Assembly (NCBI GenBank): GCA_037892935.1
Contig: JAYXKI010000013.1
Coordinates: 682,001-746,000, forward strand
Source: Phlebopus portentosus
Lineage: Eukaryota; Basidiomycota; Agaricomycetes; Boletales; Boletinellaceae
Length of the DNA stretch: 64,000 nucleotides
Reading direction: 5' to 3'
Shown here: one piece after another, positions 45,937 through 57,465 of the stretch
How the letters are laid out: every line of letters starts with the position of its first letter
Position numbering within the stretch: position 1 is the stretch's first letter
The notes under the pieces: model-generated
The model's database searches: none
Told to the model about the DNA's origin: nothing
Seen by the model: only the letters and a program-made list of their open reading frames with translations
Made by a program: the position numbers and the translations under genes

Positions 45937-47109
45937 GGCGAGGAGGAACGGCGGGAGCTGAGGAACCTCTAAGATAGTGTCTGGCAGACCGCCCATTTAA
46001 ACGCGAACGGCAAGGTTATCAACATCAGCGAAAGCACATGGCTTTCCGCAGTCAATCAGGTCATTCGAGTCCGTTCCTCCCTAAATTTGGTCAGCGCCAA
46101 AGGGACACGTTATTGTCGAATAATATTTCGCACTTCGCCAATGGCGAAAAAAAGGAAACTGACTCTCCTCGGACTCTCCCAGACCGCGAGGATATCATCA
46201 CGGTGTCGCTCATCGCTGAAGAAAGGCCGTGCTCGCAAGCTTGATTTCTAGGTCTTTCTTTATGGAGAAAATGAACAATAAGGTATGATGTCCTCTGCTC
46301 GTCGCCATTTAATGGGCATGAGTACATTTTCAAGCTGGACATTGTGAGTGGAATCAGCCTCAGTGGATTGAAGCTGAGAGACACCGTATCGGTATCGAAA
46401 TTACGTCAACAACTCGCTTATATAATAATAGAATCTGCCCGTCCGAGCGAGTCGGTCAAACGATATTTTCATGCGTCTTAACCTCCGTCTTAGGTAGTGA
46501 GTGGTATATGGCAGCGCAATGGAACTCATGAGTAGGAAGCAATATTCGTGAGTACATACGTTAAAAGCTTTCTGTTTGTCAAGTGCCCATATAAAGCACG
46601 GTACAGGAAGGGCAACAACAATAAGACGTTTGGATAACACATAAATCGGGCAAAAAGTATAATTCTGCCTTTGGGAGGCTCAGGACATCCTTCAAAGGCG
46701 CATCGTTAGTATAAAAAGCTGGGGTGGGGGCCGCATCGATCTCTTCATACCCTCACCAGCGTCACCTGAACCCTGACCCTGACTTTCCATACTGTAAATG
46801 CAGGCGGCCTTAAGCAATCGGACTCACGGTGTTTTCATCGATACTATCGAGGATGCCTCCTCCAGTAGGGTCGGTCGGCGGTAGCATATGCCTCCACTGG
46901 CTGCCCACTCGGCGGGAAGAGAGATACACTTCTAAATCAACACATGTAACCTTGACCTTGCATCGGCTGCCAGACGCCAGATCCCTTTTGTCCACGATCA
47001 TGTCTCGTAGCCCTTCATGCTGGCGAATCCTCGTCATTTGACCCCCTTTTGTAGAGCGCGTGAATGTCGCCGAGGCCCCGATATCAGAGCGTTTGACATT
47101 ATCCACGTT
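45937..47109. other. Region upstream of the repeat cluster, with one unassigned frame
   Basis: Mostly unassigned. On the minus strand, 47106-46823, a frame has protein-like composition (TFTRSTKGGQMTRIRQHEG, SRCKVKVTCVDLEVYLSSRR, GSQWRHMLPPTDPTGGGI) and ends at a GTGAGT donor near 46824. A possible following exon is Pro/Ser-rich. No family or start could be set. The rest holds the promoter of the DUF7330-like copy 2. Confidence 0.3.
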
Positions 47110-47530
47110 AATAGGGGTAGTCAGCCGTCGTCATTCTATTTGTTGCTCAATTTTCCATCTCAGGGATTTGCTTGGGCGGCAAGCAACCGTGTTTGGCTTC
47201 TGCCTGTGGGGCTCCACACTACCTTTGTTGAAGAACCGCTCGCATGAGCGTATGACTTCCTGATTCCTTACGCACAATGAAATTGCCAGGAAGATCTCTT
47301 GACAGCCGTAGGTGCCTCTATCCGACGTCCTCGCGACACAAGACTACATTATTGTTGAGGACGGCAAAATTTGCGCGCTTTGCTGGAGGTGTAGCCTGAG
47401 TCGAGTCAATTCATACTGTCTTTGCCTTTGCTTTTGCAACCAGACACTGGTACGCTCAATATCTGGTCTCGCAGCTCAGCTAGCTTGCGAAGCGTGCCCG
47501 TCATCGATGCCCTACCGGACCTGGAACAGG
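47110..47530 (-). pseudogene. Decayed 3' fragment of the tandem-repeat gene (third copy)
   Basis: This stretch aligns with the last-exon 3' parts of the two intact copies: the same order of CAGCCG-AGGTGCCTCTATCC, then CTCGCAGCTCAGC-AG-TTGCG and GATGCCCTACCGG-type blocks as at about 48060-48400 and 50540-50900. Stop codons and indels interrupt every frame, and the four upstream exons are absent. It is an old, truncated copy just upstream of duplication unit A. Confidence 0.6.
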
Positions 47531-47981
47531 TGGGCATTCTGCCAAAGTGCCAAGCTGGAAGGCTGATGATGTGTCGTCATCGCTTCCGGCAGTCTTCGTC
47601 GAAGAATATATACTGCGCCGCTTTCCGGGACTTCGAGCGTCATAGGTGTCGCTATATATCAAGAATGCTTTGAAAACGCTGCATCAGTCCCCAATCCTCT
47701 GAGATCATACTCTGAGGCGTTAATGCATCTATGTTGTGACGGTCAATAAATAAGATAAGTACATCCAGCTTCATCCGTTCGTAAAGATAATTAAAGCGGA
47801 AAGCACAGGATAATAAAGCGAGCACTGATAAACAGACACGAAAGAAAGATCATAATCGAAAGAGAAGCCCAGAAATTTGAAGGTAATAGACGACGATCGC
47901 TCTCAAGCGCCAGTTGCGGAGTGATTTTGAACCATAGATTTGAGGCAGCAGACAATCGTGCTTCACTTCTCCCACTCCGAA

Positions 47982-49727
47982 CTACCTTCCTCGAAGAACT
48001 ACCCTCATGGGAGTAGGGCTTCCCAGGTCTTCACGCACGTACCAGGCGGGGTGACGTTGTCGTGAAGGTCGCTCGGCAGCCGCAGGTGCCTCTATCCGGA
48101 ACCCACGAAATGCAAATGTGCATTGTTGTCGCGGGCGGGGAGAACGGCACGCATCGCTGAAAGTATAGTCCGAATCGGGCGAGTTCATGAAATCGCGCTG
48201 CTGCTGCCTTAGCCTTATCCTTTGCTGCCAAACTCCGGTTCGCTTTTCTTCCAGTATTTGTTCTCGCAGCTCAGCGAGTTTGCGTAGCGTGATGGTCGTC
48301 GGACTCTCTAAGGGACCAGACTTAGCCGAATCTTCTGCTAAAGCGCCAGATTGGATGGCGGGTGATGCCTCATCGGTCCAGTCGTCTTCATCGGAGAACC
48401 CGAATTCTTCTTTCTCAGGGAGACTCTCTGGACTCTGAGCAAGCTGGAAAGCGTCGAGGATGTCAGTGCGAACTGACATAGTCTCGCGTTTTCTACATTC
48501 GCCTCCCGCTGATCCGGGAGTATTCCCTTCCGGATCACCTCCGTTCCTATCTGTCATCAGAATTGGCTTGTCGATGCGTTCATCTGTTCGTCCTGTGCAG
48601 TTTTGCGAGGCATGCGAAGTGTGTCCCAATCTCCGTTTGCGGGAATTGTCGTCTATACCTGGAACGTTTTTAAGAGTATTCTGCCGTACTTCCTGTCGCT
48701 TGAAGCCCTTCTTTCTTCTCAGCGTCACGTAGCATGGGATGTTTGTTTGTCCCACTTCACCGTTTCTATACCAAGCGCGTCGTCCAGAAGACTCCTTTTC
48801 CGCTTTTCGAGGTGGATGGTGTTCTTCGTCGCGATTCTTAGAAATAGTCGGAGTCGGTGTATGGTTTTCCATGGGCTCCATAGAAGATGTACATTCGAAA
48901 TGAGGCGCAGGGATTCTTGGCTGGGAACTAGGAGGCGCATCGACCTTCATACCGGGTATTCTGCGGGAGAATGTGGATGGAAAATTGTGGCCGGTGGCTT
49001 GCGCTTTGTCCATATCACATCTCTCGATGACGACATCCGAAATTAAGTACTTGCTAAAGGTTGAGGACATATAAATCAAGAACTAATGGACATAATAGAA
49101 AGTTAGTCTCACCGGTACCCTTCCAATATCTCTGCCCGCTTCGCATTTAAGTCATTCTTCAAGCTTGACCATGATATCTTATGTGCAATTTTGTATGCCT
49201 ATCGCGCAGAATTGCTTATAAGTATCTGACTGTCAACTGAAAGAATGAAAAATGCGTACAGCTCCAAGCTTCTTTGCCTTGGAAAACTCCAGCATTTTGA
49301 CGACATTGTCGGGCGGGATCTTGGGAAGCCCGGAAGCAAGGGTTTCAAATGCAGCTTCAACTATCCTAAAATGCGAAGCTCAACTGTCTAGTGCTCAGAC
49401 GTAGGCATGTTCAGGCGTCTACATACTTGTCTTCCAAATGTGGCCTGGTGAAACCACTGGACTTCACGATGCACTCGATGTCAGCATCGGTGACGAAGTC
49501 GGTCGCCTTAGGGATGGAATCGAGGCTTAGCATTCAAAGAGCAGTTCGACAATGGTTTGACATACCTTTGCGATCTCGATCAACCCCTTCAATCGGAGAA
49601 AGTAAAGAACCTCTTCCGCGGTGAACGTGTGTTTGCGATTAGCCCCGTTGTGGATCGGAGCACATCGACTGCTTGTACTCCTTACTTGACTAACCTTCGA
49701 CTGCAACGATTGAAGTGCGGCGGGCAT
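47982..49727 (-). CDS. Tandem-repeat gene copy A, uncharacterised
   Basis: Five exons, 49566-49727, 49427-49506, 49260-49365, 49113-49198 and 47982-49053, give 501 aa with no frame break. I do not recognise the family. The first about 145 residues are compact and helical: RKHTFTAEEVLYFLRLKG, TDADIECIVKSSGFTRPH, EAAFETLASGLPKIPPDNVV, MLEFSKAKKLGAAYKI and SLKNDLNAKRAEILEGYR. The rest is disordered and charged, with conserved islands shared with copy B: TNIPCYVTLRRKKGFKRQEV, EEFGFSDEDDWTDE, SPTTITLRKLAELREQI, DSDYTFSDACRSPR, RQQCTFAFRGFRIEAPAAAE and RHPAWYVRED. The basic RRKKGFKRQ motif could be a nuclear signal. The long last exon alone looks like a separate gene, but a GTGAGA...TTTAG intron fuses it in frame to the helical part. 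Confidence 0.7.
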
Positions 49728-50457
49728 GATGTGTATTGCTGAGGCACGGTGCACTAGTGAATTGAAAGGAGGGAAGGAGGGAAAGCTGAAGGTAGCGGAT
49801 AAAGACACAAAGACTTAGGCGCGGTAAGAGTTGAACTTAGATTGATCGACATGAGCCACGTCCTTTTTAGGAGTGCCTTATTGTTCAACTTCGTTTGTAC
49901 CGCAAATGGTGAGCTCTCGTAAGCATGTTTTCGCCCTTGATACCTAAAGGCCTCATGAAATAAATTGTTTTAGACGGAACGGAAACAGCTCTGCCAAAGC
50001 AGCGGACTGGAAGGTTGGCGGTGCATTGTTGTCACTTCCGGTGATCTTTGTCGGAGGATAAAGACTACGCTGGTTTAAAGGAGTTTCCCGGGACTTCGAG
50101 CGTCATAAACCTCGGTATGTGTCAAGAGCGCCCTGAAAATGCTGTATCAGTCTCTAATCCCCGATATCAAACCCTAAGACGTCAATGCATCTATGTTGTG
50201 GCGGTCAATAAATAAGATAAGTACATCCAACTTCATCCAGTCGTAAAGATGATTAAAGTGGAAAGCACAGAATGACAAAGCGAACACTGATAAACAGACA
50301 CGAAAGAAAGATCATAACCGAGAAAGAAGCCCAGAGATTTTGAAGGTAGTAGATGTAGCTCTCTCAAAATCCAGCGGCGGAGTTGTGCTGCGCATTCTGG
50401 GCCATCGGCTTGAGGCAGTGGACAACCATGTTTCGCTTCTACCGGAGGGATTCCAGA

Positions 50458-52145
50458 CTACCTTCGGCGAACAGCTGCCCTTATGGGAGTAGGACTCCCG
50501 GGGTCTTCACGCACATACCAGGCGGGGTGACGTTGTCGTGAAGGTCTCTCTGCAGCCGCGGGCGCCTCAATTCGTAACCCACGAAATGCAAATGTGCATT
50601 GTTGTCGCGTGCGGGGAGAACGGCACGCATCGCTGAACGTGTAGTCGGAATCGGGCGAATCCATGAAACCGTGCCGTCGCCTCTGTCTTTGAAACCAAAC
50701 ACCAGTTCGCTTTTCTTCAATTATCTGCTCTCGCAACTCAGCGAGCTTGCGAAGCGTGATGGTAGTCGGGCTCTCTTCTTGTCTGGATCTAATCGAATCT
50801 TCTGCGCAAGCGTTCGACCGGATGGCTGGTGATCGCTCGTCGGTCCAGTCGTCGTCGGAGAATCCGAATTCTTCTGGTTCAGGCGTCTCGGGACTCCGAG
50901 CAAGTTGGAGAGCGTCAAGAGTATCAGAGCGAACTGAAGTCGTCTCGTATTCTCTATATTTGTTTTTCGCCAGTCTGGACGCACTTCCTTCCAGTTGTCT
51001 GTCATTTCCATCGGCGGACAGGGCTGTGCTATTGCTTCGTGAGGAAGATCGAGTGCGCGCTGCATGTTGTTTTCTTGTTCTGCCGTCCTTCCTTGAAATG
51101 TTTCCAAGAGCATTCTGTTTTACCTCTTGTCTCCTAAAGCCCTTTTTCCTTCGCATTGTCACATAACATGGGATGCTCGTTTCTCCCACTCCGCCATTTC
51201 TACATTGGACCAATTGACCAGAAGATTCTCTTGCTTCTTCTCGAAGGGAACAATTTTCTTCACGCCGATCCTTAAAGGTGGTAGATGGTGAATGGCTCTC
51301 CGTGAGCTGCGTAGAGAATGAAAACTTGGGATGTGGCATCGGATTTCTTGGCTGGCAAAGAGGTGGTGCATTGACCTTCGTTCTGTGGGTGACTGAGGCA
51401 GGAAGACTGTGGCTGGTTGCTTGTATCTGATCCACAGCGTTTTCTGCCATGTCTCCACCCGACATTAAACGCTTGCTAAATGTTTTGTTAAAAGGATATG
51501 AGACAGGAACGTATGGACATGGGAAGTCAGTAGCACCTGTAGGCTTCCAATATCTCTTCCCGCTTCTGGTTTAAATCATTCTTTAATGTTGACCATGATA
51601 TCATACTTGCAATTTTGTATGCCTATTGCGCAGAATTGCTTGTAAGTATCAGCCGGTCTATGGAAAGAACGAGAAATACGTACAGCTCCAAGCTTTTTCG
51701 TTCTGGAGAATTCGAGCATCTTCATCACGTTGTTAGGCGGAATTTGGGGAAGACCGGGAGCAAAGACTTCAAATGCTGTCTCAACCATTCTGAAATGTGA
51801 ATGTCATTTGTCTGGTGTACAGACCCAGGTATGTTTTTGCGTGTACATACTTGTCTTCCATGCGCGACCTGGTGAAGCCACTTGATTTCACAATTGACTC
51901 TATGTCAGCATCGGTGACGTCGATTGTCTTAACAAAGGAGTGGAGGCTCAGTTGTCGAAGAATAGCTGCATATTGATTTGGCATACCTTGGCGACCTCAA
52001 CTAACCCTTCCAGCTGGAGGAAGCAAAGAACCTCTTTCGCGGTGAATGTGTAATTGCGGTTGACTTTATTGTGGATTGGGGCATATCGACTTGTATTCCT
52101 TCTTTGACTACTTTTGTTCTGCAACACATGGAATGCGACAGGCAT
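50458..52145 (-). CDS. Tandem-repeat gene copy B, uncharacterised
   Basis: Exons 51987-52145, 51851-51927, 51684-51789, 51537-51622 and 50458-51475 give 481 aa. All four intron positions and phases equal those of copy A. The helical N-terminus (YTFTAKEVLCFLQLEGL, VTDADIESIVKSSGFTRS, TAFEVFAPGLPQIPPNNVM, LEFSRTKKLGAAYKIA) and the tail islands (TSIPCYVTMRRKKGFRRQEV, DDDWTDERSPAI, RKLAELREQIIEEKRTG, DSDYTFSDACRSPRTRQQ, PAAAERPSRQRHPAWYV) are conserved, while the linkers differ in length and sequence. This pattern of conserved islands in both copies argues that both were kept under selection. The fourth-exon acceptor used here (GCAATAG at about 51623) has an exact counterpart in copy A. No function is known. 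Confidence 0.7.
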
Positions 52146-52617
52146 AATGTGTATTGTTGAGGCGCAATGCACGAGTAAGATGCAATGGGTGGAAGAGAGA
52201 GAAAGCTGAAGATGGTGGATAAAGACAAATAACTAGGCACGCAGTGAGTTGAACTTAAATTGATCGACATGAGCCACATCCTCTTTAGGAATGCTCCACT
52301 ATTCAATCTCGTCCATAGCAGCTGCTGAGATCTCGTAAGCATGTTTTCATTTTACGTACAAAACACCCAAGAACCTCAGGAGATGAATTATTTCGACGAT
52401 AAAAATGGTGATGAAATTAGGTCAGTTCACCCGAAGTTCCCGAGTTGAAAAGAGTTTCTTGAATGAAAATATTGTACAAAACGTAATTGCATGCGGGTAG
52501 CCTCAATTGACTTGGCGCAGTGCGTTCAATCAATCGCATGTAAACACATGAGGGGTTATGATAGCGTTTTACAGGATTTTTGGAAGGTTTCTCGGTAACT
52601 TAGAATGTACGTAACAC

Positions 52618-55306
52618 TTAGACGACCACGAACTGGAGGGCGACCATGATGACACAAAAAGTCATGATCCAGGACTGCCTACAATAGAACACGCGCGTAG
52701 CGTCATTAGTCACAAGACCAGTGTCGTCCGTTAGGCTCATATTCGAGACAAACGTATTCCAAGCAGAAACAGTCTGCGAAGCGTACGTGTACGTCGTCAT
52801 CGACGTGTAGCTCCCTCCATATACAGCCGAGCCACGCAGAATATCTCCCTGAAGCTCTGTGCTGTTTGCACCACCAACGGGGGAACTGGTGTTCGACTCG
52901 ACGAATCCCGTCTGGTTGTTTCCGAGTACGAATTCCCGGATGAAAACGTACGCAGCTTCAGGCGCCTTTTGCGGGACCAAGTGCGACGCGTTCCGAAAGA
53001 GAACGTAGGTCCAATTACGTTCCTGATGAACAATACCTGCGAAGGCACCCGAGTCATCGTACCATGGCGTGGATGGCTTTTGAGTGAAGCCTTGGGTACC
53101 GCCGAAGGTGGTGTTTTGGATTGCAACTTTCAACATAGAGCATCAGAACATTGGAAAGTGGAAAAAACGGAAAGAACACACCTTCGGTACCGCGATGGGG
53201 AAGCTCTCCATCGTCGTTGCCAGAGTAAAGGATGATGCGGACACCGCGATCAGTCGCATTCGTGGCCAGCTCGTCAAAGAAAGTTTGTGGGCTGAACGGA
53301 GGTCAACCAACAGACAATTTTAATTACGCTGTATGCTATACATACTCAGGACCTGCAAGAAAACGACAGAAGGTCAGAAACGAGTGAAACAAGATGCTTG
53401 ATCAGACACGAACTCTGGTCACCGAGAGTGGTGGACCCATTAAAAGGATAAGTGATGTCTTCTGCCCATTGCTTACTGGTCGGAGCGTGCAGTGCAGCAA
53501 TAGTCCGGTTACCTTAAATGATGTCAGACAATGAGCATTTCAACTTAATTTTCTTTTCAACTGACTTATGAAGAAATCCGGTGGGATACTACCACCGGGT
53601 GAGGTGGGACCTTTGGGGAACGTTCCGTCCGTGACATCGAAAACGTCGAAGCCGCCTCCCGATCCCTGACCTATATGGATGATTGGATCAATGCGCACTT
53701 TCACAACAACAAGAAATGTTTATACTGACTCCACGGCTCCGTGTAATTCATCATATAATCGTAGAGTTCGAATGACAGGAAACATGCATACCACGGATCC
53801 ACCGTTCCATTGGATCGCAACTTCGCGTGTCGCTTCCGCGCCATTGCCTTGGCCTTCTGTTCTACGCTATGAACCGCAGATTCCGGCTCACCGATCGAAC
53901 GGCGAGCCAACTCTATAATGCTACGTTTTTGATAGGCTTGAACAGAGGCAGAATATAATGACTGGTTGCCCGCCAACGGACTGGCTGGGTCCGCAGGGAC
54001 AGGAGAGCTCAATGTTGCGAATTTCCCACCAGTTTGGGGATAAGTCAAATTAAGATCGTAATCGCATAAGCGTGTTCTGAGACAGAATTCACTAAGTCAA
54101 TAGGTGATAGAGATGAACGATCGGTAGAGGGACTCACTGTTCACGGAAATGGTTCAATACGTCTGTGTCGTAATCGATGATCTGCGGATACGTCTCAATG
54201 AGTGAGACAACGGGCAAATCCTGCGATGCAGCTTGATTTCCGATTGTGCCGTCTCCAATGGCAATTCTTGACAGGTTCACTGGAGAATTTGGCGTGGAAA
54301 AGATAGCTTTAGTCGCATAAGGCTGATGAATAGATCTTGAGCCAAGCGAACTTAAACTGGACCCGCAGACTCACTATCCATCTTCCCGCGTAACTTTCTC
54401 CTGCAATAATAAGTGGCCTTGTTGCCAAGCTCGGGAAAATTTTAACCAGGTTGGAGAGGAACTGTACAAAATCTGTACCCATTTGGTCGTCATCGAGAAC
54501 TGATATTCAAGGATAAGCCTAGATTTCCTCCCGAAAAGTGCGGAAAGCTACCATATCCAGTCGAGTCCGCCGTCGAATAACCACTGCCAACAGGATTATC
54601 GACCCAGAAGGTATCGGCAAGGTTGTTCCAACTGTAGTTATTGTACTTGAAGGACAAATCATTTTGTAATCTCAAAGGTCCATTCTGCGAAAACGAAGGA
54701 TATTTAAATACTATCATGGTCTTATTTGAGGGTCAATGTACCTCAAGAATTAGGCCGAGGAGACTGGAAGAACCCGGTCTAAATGAGTTCAATGAGTAAG
54801 GAAGCGGCCGAGGGATGATCATGTAAAGTCCAAGCACCGCGAAACACGCCGAATGAAATTGGAAAGCGAGAGATAGCAACAAGAGATTGCTGGACTGGAA
54901 AAATGCGTTACATACCCTCCTTGTAGCCAGATTATCCACGGATCCGTGCTTCCGTTGTTCGTGAGCGATCCATTCTGTTTCTCGAAGGCCCAAAAGAACA
55001 GTGTGTTATTATCATAACCCGGACGATTCACCGGTACGTTGCCAGCAAAGCTGCGCGTGAGCGGGAAGGTGATGTTCGGTAACGTGTCGTTTACTTGGAA
55101 GTCTGCAAAAGAAACAAGACATTCTCTATCAACTCCATTTGGCTGAAAAGCACTCGCAACCCACAGTTCTGCCATTCTATACCGAAATCGCCACTAGGTT
55201 TTCCTGGGTAAACATGCGGCCAGGAACTGTTTGCTTGAGAGCGGACGTGCGTGACGGATAGCACAAAGGCGAGCGCGACGGTGAAGACGAACATGGCAGC
55301 AGACAA
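52618..55306 (-). CDS. Secreted serine carboxypeptidase, S10 family
   Basis: About twelve exons run from MSAAMFVFTVALAFVLS (55306, a signal peptide) to a stop at 52618. The catalytic set is present: GGPGSSSLLGLILENGPL oxyanion region (about residue 108 on), GESYAG with the nucleophile Ser near residue 202, SGNDDG with the Asp, and NASHLVPQ with the His. Introns split GG-PGSSS and several other motifs, typical of basidiomycete S10 genes. The enzyme trims C-terminal residues from peptides in acid surroundings. Many N-glycosylation sites are present. The C-terminus is a hydrophobic helix (WIMTFCVIMVALQFVVV) after a Ser/Thr-rich stretch, so the protein may be membrane- or GPI-anchored rather than free. 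Splice sites in the 3' half were read only roughly. Confidence 0.88.
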
Positions 55307-57465
55307 TTTTCTTCGACTTTGTTAACAATCGCCTATGCGTTCTATATGTCCCGCAGAGACCATGATTCACGATGCCGACACACAATTGTTTGTCAATTGT
55401 CAGACAATTCGGTCGGTCCAGTCTGGTACTCATCCTGGTCCGAGACACCTCGCAATCCCTCTCATTCATACTGGCGAGAAACAGTCCCATAACTCCTGAT
55501 ATTCATCCTTGCAATATGTATGGTAGTTGTTCGAGTTGAACTTGAAGCTGAACGTGTACACGCACGTCGATCAAAGTCAATCACTGCAGATCAATGGACA
55601 CGTGGCACAATACTCAACTTGCTCTTATTTCGATCGAGTGCGTATTTCAAATTGTCCTGTACTTTGGATAAGACACCTCGATTGGAGACAAACCTAGTTA
55701 TATTTTCAATCATTTCCGAGACGTCAGACAAATAAGCGAGGACACCGTGTCGGAAGACATTTCCGAGTCATGTCCGAGTCAATTAGAGAATGGGTCTAAA
55801 CCATCTCTTGATAATAATAAATTCTGCGCAACATCGATTTTGCATCCCTCCGGAGCTGCAGACATGATAATAAGCGCGATTGCTGCGTATCAATTTTCGT
55901 GAAACGCGAGGCCGTGGTCGGCTTGACCAAAAGTTGCTGTGCACAGCCGTTTAAACGACGGGACACTTCTTCGCTTTGCGGTCGGAAGGAATACGATGGA
56001 TCATCGTATAATGAAGCTGTGTGCGCGGTTCAGCTAGCGAAGGGTACCAGGATGCCAGATTAGTACTAGAGCCAGTTTTTGGGACAGCTAGGTCGAAAGG
56101 ACCGTTTCACTAAACCGGTTAATGCGGATTTCATCCTGATTCTTCCTGAAATCAGCGGAGCAGATGCATGGATGTAGACAGACGAAGTCCACTTTTACTT
56201 GAAGACACCGGTAGGGGTCACAAGGCTCCGCGGGTCCCGGACGCATATGAGCAAATAGGAAGAATTAAGAACAACGGAGGTACGAGACGTGCGATTCAAC
56301 AAACCGGGAAAGAAGGCGGCTCCGTAGTTCCCATGTAACTCGCTTCTTGAAATCTTCTAGGATCAATGTCTGCGAATATGATAAAAGCACTGCTGTGCAT
56401 TGAAGATCAAGGGAAACGGTCTTACGGTAACCGGAGAAGAAGACACTATCAGGATCGTACAAAATACGGGATTCTAGCATTCACGTTGAAGTGGTGCTCG
56501 TTATACGTAATGCATGAAGGTATCAGGGTCCGTCAATTTCATCAATAATGGCTTGTTGGCGAGTTTATCCAGGAAGATCCGCAAAAGGCGAATCTTCTTT
56601 GCGCGTGCTTTCACTAGCAGTCTCGCAAATGAAAACATGGCTATGCAAAGCCCATACACAGGTTCTTCCATTGATCCATAGACAGGACTTTCAGTGGGAC
56701 CGCGTTTCCAATACGCTAAGGATTGAGGATCGGAAGCGTCAGACAGTTATATCCTTTTTGAGGATAGGACTGCAAGGCAAGTTCAAGGCTAAGTGCATTT
56801 TTGCATGTTGAGGACGAATTCTGATATAGCTTCGGGTCCAGATGCTGTTGATTTCATTGACGCTTCCGCAAAAATGTTCGGGCATTGTTTCAAGGCTCTG
56901 AAGAGTCTCTTAAACCAAGACTTCATGAACGGGCACCATTATCGTCCCGATGGGAGTGGAATGACGTGTCCGGTATAGCCGTGTGAGACTGTAAGATGGG
57001 TTATAGCAGGGATAGAGTACAAAGGTGCCTTCAAGTAGACTGCACTAGTAGTGATATCAATTCTCCGAGCATGGAAGTTCATGTGTGAGAAACGCCTAGC
57101 CGGTCCAAGAAGACGGGAAAAATTCGGGTGGCAGTCAAAAACTTGATGCTCCTTCTAGAGAACGTCAAGGAAGCCCTCAACGATACTACTTTTCCGGAAA
57201 CACTTGGAAGAACGAGCTAACGAAAGAACCCGACTCCCTTGAACGCAGAATCGGAACGGAATTGTGTGGAGGATTAGGCGCATCAAAGTGCGTTGCCGAA
57301 GCAATACCGAATCTTTAATTTATTCATGTTGCGTAACCCCGCGAGGCGTAGAAGCTTCAGTGCTGCAGTGAGTTCAGCATTGATATACGTATGTATGTAG
57401 CTTTTGCTGGATTAAGAAGAGTGTGTATCCGTTGGACAGGGTTTTAAATCATCACGAGCTATGCT
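55307..57465. other. Long stretch without an assignable gene
   Basis: About 2.2 kb between the S10 gene's promoter side and the 3' end of the oligoribonuclease gene. On the minus strand around 56740-56530 one frame reads MFSFARLLVKARAKKIRLLR then FLDKLANKPLL, and around 56480 another reads LYDPDSVFFSGYRKT. These may be fragments of a decayed gene. No family, start or splice pattern could be set. Confidence 0.3.

Larger units (their letters stand above)
47530..52420. repeat. Tandem duplication, two units of about 2.46 kb
   Basis: Unit A (about 47530-49985) and unit B (about 49986-52420) are collinear. The 10-mer CTTCGAGCGT at 47631 recurs at 50094, an offset of 2,463 bp. Another long shared block (GGTCAATAAATAAGATAAGTACATCCA type) lies at about 47740 and 50200, and GACATGAGCCAC...CTCGTAAGCATG at about 49848 and 52266. 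Each unit carries one complete five-exon gene plus its flanks. The copies have diverged, so the duplication is not recent. Confidence 0.85.

Noticed and set aside
56101..56125. CCGGTTAATG-like match to the end of the first MITE
   Set aside because: Only about 10 bases match and no partner end is nearby.
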